20,492 nucleotides of DNA. It comes from Kocuria sp. p3-SID1428 (GTDB lineage Bacteria > Actinomycetota > Actinomycetes > Actinomycetales > Micrococcaceae). Below the pieces are notes generated by a model, which was given only the letters and a program-made list of their open reading frames with translations, ran no database searches and was not told the origin of the DNA. The stretch covers positions 1-20,492 of the forward strand of contig NZ_JALXVH010000045.1 of NCBI RefSeq assembly GCF_025149945.1, read 5' to 3'. Below are positions 14,395 to 20,492 of the stretch, one piece after another (position 1 is the stretch's first letter; each line of letters starts with the position of its first letter). The position numbers were made by a program, and so were the translations under genes.

Positions 14395-16527
14395 ATGAGC
14401 GCACCGCAGTCCTACTCCGATCCCCTGGCCCCCACGCCGAATCCCGCGCGGATCTCCGATGAGGCCCGTGTGGACTTCTGGGCCGAGCAGGCCTCCCGCC
14501 TGGACTGGGCGCAGCCGTGGCACACGACGCACCGCTTCGACAAACCGCAGCGCATCGGCACCGACGACGACGGAAGCCCCACCTACTCGGTGCCCGAGAT
14601 CGCCTGGTTCGAGGGCGGCAAGCTCAACGTCGCCGTCAACTGCGTGGACCGCCATGTGGAGGCCGGGCGCGGCTCGCACGTGGCCCTGCACTTCGAGGGC
14701 GAGCCCGGCGACCGCCAGACCTGGACCTACGCCGACCTGCAGAAGGCCGTGGCCCGTGCGGCCAACGCACTGGAGTCGCTGGGCGTCGTCCAGGGCGACC
14801 GCGTGGTGATCTATCTGCCGGTGATCCCGGAGACCGTGATCATCACCCTTGCCTGCGCCCGGATCGGGGCGGTGCACTCACTGGTCTTCGGAGGCTTCTC
14901 CGCCGAGGCGCTGCGCTTCCGCATCGAGGACACCGGCGCCAAGGTCCTGGTGACCACCGACGGGCAGAACCGCCGCGGCAAGGTGGTGCCGGTCAAGGCC
15001 CAGGCAGATGAAGCGTGTGCCGGCACCAACGCGATCGAGCACGTGCTCGTGGTGCGCCGGACCTCCCGGCCCGGCAACGCGAACCTGCCGGCCGGCAAGC
15101 GCGGGGCGCGCTCCAAGGACCAGATGGAGGTGCCCTGGGCCCAGGGCCGGGACCTGTGGTGGCACGAGCTGCTCGAGTCGGTCTCCGACGTCCACGAGGC
15201 GCAGGCCTTCGACGCCGAGACGCCGCTGTTCATCATCTACACCTCCGGGACCACCGGCAGGCCCAAGGGCCTGGTGCACACCATGGGCGGCTACCTGGTC
15301 CAGGCCGCCTACACGCACGCCCTGCTCTTCGACCTGCTGCCGGATGCCCCGGACGAGCACGGCGTGCTGCGCCCGCAGGAGCTCTCCGTTGTCAACGACC
15401 CCGCCAAGGTGGATTCGGCGGTCCACTGGTGCACCGCCGATCTGGCCTGGGTCACCGCGCACACCTACGAGATCTACGGCCCGCTGGTCAACGGCGTCAC
15501 CGAGGTCGTCTACGAGGGCACTCCGAGCACCCCGGACTTCGGCCGGCACTTCGAGATCATCGAGCGCTACGGCGTGACGACCTACTACACCGCCCCCACG
15601 CTCATCCGCTCGCTCATGGGCGCGTTCCCCAAGGGCCTGCCCAAGGTCTGGAACCTGTCCTCGATCCGCCTGCTGGGCACGGTGGGCGAGTCCATCAACC
15701 CCGAGGCCTGGCGGTGGCTGCGCGAGCAGGTGGGCCGCGGCGAGGTCCCGTTCGTGGACACCTGGTGGCAGTCCGAGACCGGCTCCTGCGTGGCCTCGCC
15801 CCGGCCCCACGATCCGCAGTTCGCCCCCTCCGGGACGTTCCCCGAGGGCACCCCGCACACCGCGGCCAAGCCGGGCTGCGCGGTGCGCCCCGTTCCCGGG
15901 GTCTCGACCCGCGTGGTGGACGCGGCCGGCGAGGAGGTCGCGGCGGGCGAGCAGGGCCTCGTCGTGGTGGATGCGATCGGGCCGTCCATGGCCCGGACCG
16001 TGTGGGGAGACCCGCAGCGCTACCTGAGCTCGTACTGGGCGGACTTCGGCGAGCGCGGCTGGTTCCTGGCCGGCGACGGCGCCCGGCTCGACGAGGAGGG
16101 CGATCTCTACATCCTCGGCAGGATCGACGACGTCATCAACATCTCGGGGCACCGGCTGTCCACGATCGAGATCGAGTCGGCGCTGGTCACGCATCCGCTG
16201 GTCGTCGAGGCCGGGACCGCTCCGGTGGCCGATGCGCTGACCGGCCATGCCGTGCTGGCCTGCGTGGTGCTCACCCCGGAAGGCCGTGCCCTGCCCGAGG
16301 CCGAGGTCCGCGAGACCCTGCGCGCCCATGTGGCGCAGGAGATCGGCCCGATCGCCAAGCCGCGCGAGGTGATCCCCGTGCCCGATCTGCCCAAGACCCG
16401 CTCCGGGAAGATCACCCGGCGCCTGCTCGCCCAGCTCTACGAGGGGCGGCCGCTGGGTGATCGCTCGTCGCTGCAGAACGAGGGGTCGCTCGAGGCGATC
16501 GAGCAGATCTTCTCGGCGCGCGGCTGA
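14395..16527 (+). CDS. Acetyl-CoA synthetase-like AMP-forming ligase
   Basis: This is a cytosolic adenylate-forming ligase, 710 residues, expected to convert acetate or a similar short acid, ATP and CoA to acyl-CoA. The P-loop IYTSGTTGRPKG is at 281-292, VDTWWQSETG at 454-463 with the acetate-pocket tryptophan, and PKTRSGKITRR at 666-676 with the catalytic Lys672. It is about 50 residues longer than typical Acs, with extra segments near 314-341 and 474-493. Usually conserved positions differ: DLAWVTAHTY where DVGWVTGHSY is normal, and TVGESINPEAW where GEPINPEAW is normal. The start ATG has AAGGAG at 14382-14387. It lies 73 bases after ssuC and 107 before metY, suggesting a sulfur-linked role. 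Acetate is the default substrate; a related acid is possible. Confidence 0.88.
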   Translation: MSAPQSYSDPLAPTPNPARISDEARVDFWAEQASRLDWAQPWHTTHRFDKPQRIGTDDDGSPTYSVPEIAWFEGGKLNVAVNCVDRHVEAGRGSHVALHFEGEPGDRQTWTYADLQKAVARAANALESLGVVQGDRVVIYLPVIPETVIITLACARIGAVHSLVFGGFSAEALRFRIEDTGAKVLVTTDGQNRRGKVVPVKAQADEACAGTNAIEHVLVVRRTSRPGNANLPAGKRGARSKDQMEVPWAQGRDLWWHELLESVSDVHEAQAFDAETPLFIIYTSGTTGRPKGLVHTMGGYLVQAAYTHALLFDLLPDAPDEHGVLRPQELSVVNDPAKVDSAVHWCTADLAWVTAHTYEIYGPLVNGVTEVVYEGTPSTPDFGRHFEIIERYGVTTYYTAPTLIRSLMGAFPKGLPKVWNLSSIRLLGTVGESINPEAWRWLREQVGRGEVPFVDTWWQSETGSCVASPRPHDPQFAPSGTFPEGTPHTAAKPGCAVRPVPGVSTRVVDAAGEEVAAGEQGLVVVDAIGPSMARTVWGDPQRYLSSYWADFGERGWFLAGDGARLDEEGDLYILGRIDDVINISGHRLSTIEIESALVTHPLVVEAGTAPVADALTGHAVLACVVLTPEGRALPEAEVRETLRAHVAQEIGPIAKPREVIPVPDLPKTRSGKITRRLLAQLYEGRPLGDRSSLQNEGSLEAIEQIFSARG

Positions 16528-16609
16528 CCCGCACCCACCATCGCCGCCGCGTCGCCCTGCTTGCGGGGCCCCACCCGGCGGCAAAGACTCTCCAGCAGGA
16601 CCCACACCA

Positions 16610-16621
16610 GGGGCGCGCCCC
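16610..16621. other. Perfect 12-base palindrome upstream of metY
   Basis: GGGGCGCGCCCC is fully self-complementary and lies just before the GAGGAG ribosome binding site of metY. The 107-base gap 16528-16634 otherwise shows no riboswitch or gene. The palindrome may be an operator or chance in GC-rich DNA. Confidence 0.25.
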
Positions 16622-16634
16622 ACGAGGAGGACAC

Positions 16635-17960
16635 ATGGCCGAGCACCAGTTCGGATTCCGCACCCGTGCGCTGCACGCAGGCGGGACCCCCGATGCGGAG
16701 CACGGGGCCCGCTCCGTGCCGATCTACCAGACCAGCTCGTTCGTGTTCAAGGACGCCGATGACGCCGCCAACCTGTTCGCCCTGCAGAAGTACGGCAACA
16801 TCTACTCGCGCATCGGCAACCCCACGGTCGCGGCCTTCGAAGAGCGCGTGGCCTCCCTGGAGGGCGGCATCGGCGCCGTGGCCACCGCCTCGGGCATGGC
16901 AGCCGAGTTCATCACCTTCGCCGCGCTGTGCGGGCAGGGCGATCACATCGTGGCCTCCTCGCAGCTCTACGGGGGCACGGTCACCCAGCTCGACGTCACC
17001 CTGCGACGCTTCGGCGTGGAGACAACGTTCGTGCAGGGCACCGACCCCGCCGACTTCCAGGCCGCCCTCACGCCGCAGACCAAGGCCGTGTACACCGAGC
17101 TGATCGCGAACCCGTCGGGCGAGATCGCCGACCTGGAGGGTCTGGCGGCCGTGGCCCACGAGGCCGGGATCCCGCTGGTCGTCGACGCCACGCTCAACAC
17201 CCCCTACCTGAACCGGCCGCTCGAGCACGGCGCGGACATCGTGATCCACTCGGCCACCAAGTTCCTGGGCGGGCACGGCACAACGCTCGGCGGCGTCGTC
17301 GTGGAGTCCGGGCGCTTCGACTGGGGCAGCGGCAAGTTCCCGTCCATGACCGAGCCCGTGCCCTCCTACAACGGCGTGAGCTGGTGGGGGAACTTCGGCG
17401 AGTACGGCTTCCTGACCAAGCTGCGATCCGAGCAGCTGCGCGACATCGGCCCCGCCCTGTCCCCGCAGTCGGCCTGGAACCTGCTGCAGGGCGTGGAGAC
17501 GCTGCCGCAGCGCATCGACGCCCACGTGGCCAATGCGAAGGCCCTCTCCGAGTGGCTCGACTCCGACCCGCGCATCTCCTATGTGAACTACGCGGGGCTG
17601 CCCGGGCACCCGCATCACGCCCGCGCCCAGAAGTACCTGCCGCAGGGCCCCGGCTCGGTCTTCGCCTTCGGCGTGGCCGCCACCGCCGAGCTCGACGCCC
17701 GCGAGGTGGGCGGCCGGTTCATCGAGGGACTGCAGCTTGCCTCCCATCTGGCCAACATCGGCGACGCCCGCACCCTGGTGCTGCACCCGGCCTCCACCAC
17801 GCATCAGCAGCTCACCGCCGAGCAACTCGTCTCGGGAGGCGTGGGCCCGGACCTCATCCGCATCTCCGTGGGCCTCGAGGACACCGACGACATCCTGTGG
17901 GACCTCGATCAGGCCCTCACCGCCGCCACGGGCATCACCCGCGAAGGAGCCTCCGCATGA
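16635..17960 (+). CDS. metY: O-acetylhomoserine sulfhydrylase (aminocarboxypropyltransferase)
   Basis: This is a cytosolic PLP enzyme of the Cys/Met metabolism family, 441 residues. It should condense O-acetylhomoserine with sulfide to give homocysteine and acetate, the direct sulfhydrylation route to methionine. Visible motifs are the N-terminal FRTRALHAGG, YQTSSFVF, YSRIGNPTVAAFEERVASLEGG, SQLYGGT (Tyr112 stacking on PLP), VVDATLNTPY (Asp184) and HSATKFLGGHGTTLGG with the Schiff-base Lys209. The C-terminal HPASTTHQQL and LIRISVGLED are typical of MetY rather than MetB. Length fits MetY (about 430-445) better than MetB (about 385). The GAGGAG ribosome binding site precedes ATG 16635. Its stop overlaps the next gene. 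Confidence 0.95.
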   Translation: MAEHQFGFRTRALHAGGTPDAEHGARSVPIYQTSSFVFKDADDAANLFALQKYGNIYSRIGNPTVAAFEERVASLEGGIGAVATASGMAAEFITFAALCGQGDHIVASSQLYGGTVTQLDVTLRRFGVETTFVQGTDPADFQAALTPQTKAVYTELIANPSGEIADLEGLAAVAHEAGIPLVVDATLNTPYLNRPLEHGADIVIHSATKFLGGHGTTLGGVVVESGRFDWGSGKFPSMTEPVPSYNGVSWWGNFGEYGFLTKLRSEQLRDIGPALSPQSAWNLLQGVETLPQRIDAHVANAKALSEWLDSDPRISYVNYAGLPGHPHHARAQKYLPQGPGSVFAFGVAATAELDAREVGGRFIEGLQLASHLANIGDARTLVLHPASTTHQQLTAEQLVSGGVGPDLIRISVGLEDTDDILWDLDQALTAATGITREGASA

Positions 17961-18451
17961 GCAGCCAGAACCGCACCTGGGTGGGCCCCAGCGCCCCCGA
18001 GCGCCTGAACATCCTGCGCTCCACGAAGTCCATCGCGATCGTCGGGATGTCGAACAAGCCCTCGCGCGCGTCGTACTTCGTGGCGACCTACCTGCTGTCA
18101 TCGTCGCCGTACGACGTCTACTTCGTGAACCCCGTGCTCGACGAGGTGCTGGGGCAGAAGGTCTACCCCTCGCTGGCCGACCTGCCCGTGGTCCCGGACC
18201 TGGTGGAGGTCTTCCGCAAGGACGCCGACCTGCCCGGTGTGGCCCAGGAGGCCGTGGACATCGGCGCCAAGACGGTGTGGATGCAGCTGGGCTCCTGGAA
18301 CGAGGAGGCCGCGCGGATCGCCGAGGACGCCGGGCTCAACGCTGTGATGGACCGCTGCGTGAAGATCGAGCACGCCCGCTTCCACGGCGGGCTGCACCTG
18401 GCCGGCTTCAACACGGGCGTCATCTCGTCCAAGCGGCAGGTCACCGCCTGA
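17957..18451 (+). CDS. YccU-like CoA-binding (Rossmann) protein
   Basis: This is a 164-residue single-domain protein of the CoA_binding_2/YccU family. The nucleotide-binding turn SIAIVGMSNKPSRAS lies near residue 28. It is followed by VYFVNPVLDEVLGQKVYPSLADLP, then DLVEVFRK and TVWMQLGSWNEEAARIAEDAGLN, and the family-typical DRCVKIEH near 134-141. It starts inside the metY stop as ATGA, with AAGGAG at 17944-17949, so it is translationally coupled to metY. Its function is not established. The tight coupling suggests a role tied to homocysteine synthesis, for example binding an acyl-CoA or regulating MetY. Confidence 0.9.
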   Translation: MSSQNRTWVGPSAPERLNILRSTKSIAIVGMSNKPSRASYFVATYLLSSSPYDVYFVNPVLDEVLGQKVYPSLADLPVVPDLVEVFRKDADLPGVAQEAVDIGAKTVWMQLGSWNEEAARIAEDAGLNAVMDRCVKIEHARFHGGLHLAGFNTGVISSKRQVTA

Positions 18452-18470
18452 GCTGACGCCCCTCCCCCGC

Positions 18471-18535
18471 CGCGCGCCAGCGTGCCTCCGCGCGCTCTTC
18501 GCCTGCGAGAGCGAGGACAAGCACACAGGCGCGCG
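18471..18535. terminator. Long imperfect GC-rich hairpin after the sulfur operon
   Basis: CGCGCGCC (18471-18478) pairs with GGCGCGCG (18528-18535). Inside, GTGC pairs with GCAC (18482-18485 with 18521-18524), CTC with GAG, and GCTCT with AGAGC (18494-18498 with 18508-18512). The result is a 65-base branched-looking stem starting 20 bases past the CoA-binding protein stop. It could end the operon. Its length and internal bulges also fit a dispersed palindromic repeat or a structured RNA on either strand. Copy number in the genome cannot be judged here. Confidence 0.5.
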
Positions 18536-18553
18536 TAGTCGCGCTCGCGCTCC

Positions 18554-18760
18554 ATGCCGCCCCAGCGGGCGGCGTCGATGTCCCTGGCCGTCAGCGGCAC
18601 CAACAACGGGTTCGTGGGAGCGCCCCTGCTCCTGCTGCTGATCCCGGAGTCCGCGGGCCTGGCCATCGGCATGTCCATGCTCGTGGACAACGTGGTGATC
18701 ATCCCCGTGGCGCTGATTCTGTTCGAAGCCGCCTCCGAGCGCGGCGCTCCCCTGGGACGA
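18554..18760 (+). pseudogene. Remnant of an auxin efflux carrier (AEC) family permease
   Basis: About 65 codons translate as an AEC/malate-permease fragment: SLAVSGTNNGFVGAPLLLLL, then GLAIGMSMLVDNVVIIPVAL and ILFEAASERG. In full AEC proteins (about 300 residues) this block is internal, around the third and fourth membrane segments. Here there is an in-frame stop (TAG at 18536) just upstream and no AEC-like sequence outside the fragment. The downstream reading frame runs antisense into a minus-strand membrane protein gene. Both ends of the gene are gone, so this is a deletion remnant. The downstream join lies near 18750-18761. Confidence 0.7.
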
Positions 18761-19024
18761 CGGATCGGCGGCGATGAGATCCATGAGCACCAGGATCACT
18801 GCCGTCGCCGCGCCGACGAGCAGCTGCCACGACGTCAAGACCGCCACCTGGGGGGTCCACACCTCGCGCGACATGGTGAGCACCGATCCATAGGGCTTGC
18901 GCAGCATCGAGGTCGGCATGCACCACGCGCCGGCAGCCAGCATGGGCGCCATGATCACGGAGGGGATGACCAGCTCGTTCCCGACCAGGGGAGGCAGCAG
19001 CGCCACGGCGACGCAGCCTGGCAC
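18755..19024 (-). pseudogene. Truncated small membrane protein, paralog of its upstream neighbour
   Basis: From a GTG at 19024 the minus strand encodes about 88 residues that parallel the preceding gene: GAWCMPTS against GAWCAPTS, then MSREVWT against MGREVWT, QLLVGAATAVILVL against QLYVAGAATLGLVLL, and a final DP. The fourth hydrophobic segment of its neighbour is missing because homology stops near 18761, where the antisense of the AEC remnant begins. The reading frame stays open into nonsense. The GTG directly follows the TGA of the upstream gene in the same frame. The gene is probably broken by the same deletion that removed most of the AEC gene. Function unknown. Confidence 0.6.
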
Positions 19025-19387
19025 TCAGTCCCGCGGGCGCTCCCCAGATCCGGCGGCGCCGGTGCCGAGCGCCAGGGCGATGCCGACGACGACAGCAACC
19101 CCCGGGTCGAAGACGTTCAGGAGGACCAGACCGAGCGTTGCCGCGCCCGCCACGTACAGCTGCAGCGCCTTGAGCCGGGCGGTCCGAGCCGTCCACACCT
19201 CCCGACCCATGAGAAGCGCCGAGCCGGTCTGGTCCGAGCTGAAGGAGGTGGGGGCGCACCAGGCGCCCACGATCAGGGCGATCGCGGAGACCACCGCCAC
19301 CAGGACGTGGGCGCCGGAGATCAGCGGCAGGAGCAGGGCGAGGGCTGCGGCCACGACGGCGGTGGCGATCAGCGGGGGTCTCAGCAT
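19025..19387 (-). CDS. Small membrane protein of unknown function, four predicted membrane segments
   Basis: This is a 120-residue hydrophobic protein from ATG 19387 (a TTG at 19399 is a longer alternative). Segments are near residues 6-24, 29-46, 73-92 and 95-112. The central hydrophilic loop contains WCAPTSFSSDQTGSALLMGR followed by EVWT, a pattern shared with its broken paralog downstream. I do not recognise the family. A -10-like TTGAAT ends six bases before the ATG and there is no clear ribosome binding site, so translation may be leaderless. It ends with a TGA directly abutting the GTG of the paralog. Confidence 0.65.
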   Translation of the reverse strand: MLRPPLIATAVVAAALALLLPLISGAHVLVAVVSAIALIVGAWCAPTSFSSDQTGSALLMGREVWTARTARLKALQLYVAGAATLGLVLLNVFDPGVAVVVGIALALGTGAAGSGERPRD

Positions 19388-19393
19388 GAGCCC

Positions 19394-19422
19394 ATTCAAT
19401 CCGAGCCGAGCGGGTTTGTCCT
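19394..19422 (-). promoter_or_regulatory. Possible leaderless promoter of the small membrane protein gene
   Basis: On the minus strand AGGACA (19422-19417), a 17-base spacer and TTGAAT (19399-19394) give four-of-six matches to each hexamer. The ATG at 19387 would fall at about +1. The -10 hexamer is identical to the one proposed for the ssu transcript. Confidence 0.35.
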
Positions 19423-19467
19423 CAGTCTCCCGGGGGATGACGACGCCGCTTCAGAGGCCTATGCCTC

Positions 19468-19497
19468 TTGACCGCGTCGGCGACCCCTCCGTTCTAT
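19468..19497 (+). promoter_or_regulatory. Possible leaderless promoter of the DUF3995-like gene
   Basis: TTGACC (19468-19473), an 18-base spacer and TTCTAT (19492-19497) precede the ATG at 19504 by six bases. The -35 is good (five of six) and the -10 is poor. A GGAG overlaps but is only two bases from the ATG, too close to act as a normal ribosome binding site. Confidence 0.3.
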
Positions 19498-19503
19498 GGA
19501 GCC

Positions 19504-20031
19504 ATGGATTCGGTCCCACGGCAGGGCGGGCGGGGCAAGGACTCGCTGTGCTTGGCAGCAGCGGCGGTACTGGGCATCGGGCACGGACTGTTCAGCTTCT
19601 ACTGGGCCGGTGGCGGTCAGTGGCTGCTGAGCACGGTCGGGGATGTCGCATCGCAGTTCGACGGACGCCTGTGGCTGCTCGTGCCGGTGGGGCTCGTGAA
19701 AGTCACCGCTGGCCTGGCGCCGTGGCTGCTGGCGCGCAGCGGGTGGCCCCTGGCTCCGCTGAGCCGTGCGGTCTGCTGGCTCGGTGCCGCTGTGCTCATC
19801 CTCTGGGGAGGGCTCAGCACCGTGACCGCCCAGCTCGTGCTCGCCGGGGTCATCCAGCCGGACGGCGGCTTCGACCGCAGCTCGATGCTGGGCCATGCCT
19901 GGCTGTGGGATCCCTGGTTCGTCGCGTGGGGAATCGGCCTGGTCATCGGCCTGGTCCGCTCCCGTCGGGGCCCGCCCCGGCGCCGCTCGACGACGGCGCC
20001 GGCGGCGACAGATGAGCTCGCGCGCGATTGA
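19504..20031 (+). CDS. DUF3995-like membrane protein
   Basis: This is a 175-residue protein with four predicted membrane segments and a basic, hydrophilic C-terminus. The first segment contains GIGHGLFSFYWAGGGQWLL, which resembles the DUF3995 family start (helix followed by YWA.GG.W.L). LLVPVGLVKVTAGLAPWLL then forms the second segment. A conserved-looking aromatic patch (HAWLWDPWFVAWG) precedes the last segment. The ATG at 19504 is preferred over the in-frame TTG at 19468, because the latter overlaps a likely -35 and adds non-family residues. Function of the family is unknown. The next gene follows within ten bases. Confidence 0.7.
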   Translation: MDSVPRQGGRGKDSLCLAAAAVLGIGHGLFSFYWAGGGQWLLSTVGDVASQFDGRLWLLVPVGLVKVTAGLAPWLLARSGWPLAPLSRAVCWLGAAVLILWGGLSTVTAQLVLAGVIQPDGGFDRSSMLGHAWLWDPWFVAWGIGLVIGLVRSRRGPPRRRSTTAPAATDELARD

Positions 20032-20039
20032 CTGGCCCC

Positions 20040-20420
20040 ATGGAGATCCTCAAGCAGTACCCGGTGCTGGACACCGACGACGTCGAGGCCGAGGCCGACT
20101 TCTGGGCCGCAGTGCTCGGCGGGACTGCCGAGCCGGACTTCCAGAGCGCGGCCGGCGAGTGGCGCACGATCGTGGTGGACGGCCGCGAGGTGCTGGGCAT
20201 CCAGCTGGCCCCCGATCACGTCCGCCCGCAGTGGCCCGACGGCCCCCAGCACCAGCAGATGCACCTGGACCTCTACATCACCGACCTCGAGGCCGCCCAC
20301 GCGGAGGTCACGGGGCTGGGCGCCGAACTGCTGCAGTCGGCCGAGGATCCCGCCGCCGCGCGCGGATTCCAGGTCTACGCCGACCCCGCCGGCCACCCGT
20401 TCTGCCTCTGCTGGGGCTGA
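20040..20420 (+). CDS. VOC superfamily (glyoxalase/bleomycin-resistance-like) protein
   Basis: This is a 126-residue single-module vicinal-oxygen-chelate protein, likely cytosolic. It shows the pattern of the actinobacterial Glyoxalase_6-like group: DTDDVEAEADFWAAVLGG near the N-terminus, a central HQQMHLDLYITDLEAAHAEV, and the C-terminal VYADPAGHPFCLCWG. The HLDL histidine and the final residues are where metal ligands lie in metal-dependent members. The substrate cannot be inferred. ATG 20040 is chosen; a TTG at 20028 overlaps the preceding stop. It starts eight bases after the DUF3995-like gene, so the two probably form an operon. Confidence 0.85.
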   Translation: MEILKQYPVLDTDDVEAEADFWAAVLGGTAEPDFQSAAGEWRTIVVDGREVLGIQLAPDHVRPQWPDGPQHQQMHLDLYITDLEAAHAEVTGLGAELLQSAEDPAAARGFQVYADPAGHPFCLCWG

Positions 20421-20431
20421 CACGGCCGTAA

Positions 20432-20452
20432 GGGAGGCTTGAGCCCCCTCCC
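20432..20452 (+). terminator. Hairpin terminator after the VOC gene
   Basis: GGGAGG (20432-20437) pairs with CCTCCC (20447-20452) around a nine-base loop, 11 bases after the stop codon. The remaining 40 bases to the window end hold a second small inverted repeat (ACGTG/CACGT) and no gene. Confidence 0.55.
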
Positions 20453-20492
20453 ACGCCTACGTGCCTCGAAGCGCCACGTGACACTGCAGGGC

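Noticed and set aside
16528..16634. A third SAM riboswitch ahead of metY
   Set aside because: metY genes are often under SAM control, but this 107-base gap has no GCAACC core, no pseudoknot pair and no P1; only a GC palindrome is present.

Overview
The window is GC-rich chromosomal DNA, probably from an actinobacterium of the Micrococcales type. The reasons are strong G/C bias at third codon positions (which creates long false reading frames opposite the real genes), many ATGA stop/start overlaps, probable leaderless starts, and a SAM-IV type riboswitch, a class known mainly from Actinobacteria. The exact genus cannot be fixed from this sequence alone. I see no insertion sequence, prophage or CRISPR array.

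Layout. (1) 1-3573, minus strand: a CstA-family carbon-starvation/pyruvate-type transporter, cut by the window edge, and a PIG3-like NADPH:quinone oxidoreductase. (2) 3715-3845, plus: tRNA-Ser(UGA) with a strong hairpin behind it. (3) 3875-6088: a tandem hotdog-fold acyl-CoA thioesterase (plus) facing an integral membrane acetyltransferase-like protein (minus), with a shared hairpin between them. (4) 6178-9633, plus: a TPP riboswitch directly ahead of an MFS transporter of the metabolite:H+ symporter type, then an APC-superfamily permease with a long cytosolic tail. (5) 9759-18451: a sulfur island. A DszA/NtaA-type flavin monooxygenase runs leftward behind a SAM-IV riboswitch. An ssuB-ssuA-ssuC sulfonate ABC importer runs rightward behind a SAM-I (S-box) riboswitch. 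The importer is followed by an acetyl-CoA synthetase-like ligase, an O-acetylhomoserine sulfhydrylase (MetY) and a YccU-like CoA-binding protein. (6) 18452-19387: a scarred stretch with a structured GC-rich element, a remnant of an auxin-efflux-carrier permease, and two tandem paralogous small membrane proteins, the second broken. (7) 19504-20420, plus: a DUF3995-like membrane protein and a VOC/glyoxalase-like protein.

How it works together (inference). The sulfur island reads as one circuit. Organosulfur compounds are imported by SsuBAC and opened by the flavin monooxygenase. Reduced sulfide, made by enzymes outside the window, is fixed into homocysteine by MetY. The acetate that MetY releases could be recharged to acetyl-CoA by the neighbouring ligase. 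The end product SAM would then shut both divergent transcripts through two different riboswitch classes placed head to head. This divergent SAM-IV/SAM-I pair is the most striking item in the window. The second regulatory item is the TPP aptamer, which carries the ribosome binding site of the MFS transporter inside its own 3' strand and so marks that transporter as a thiamin-pathway carrier.
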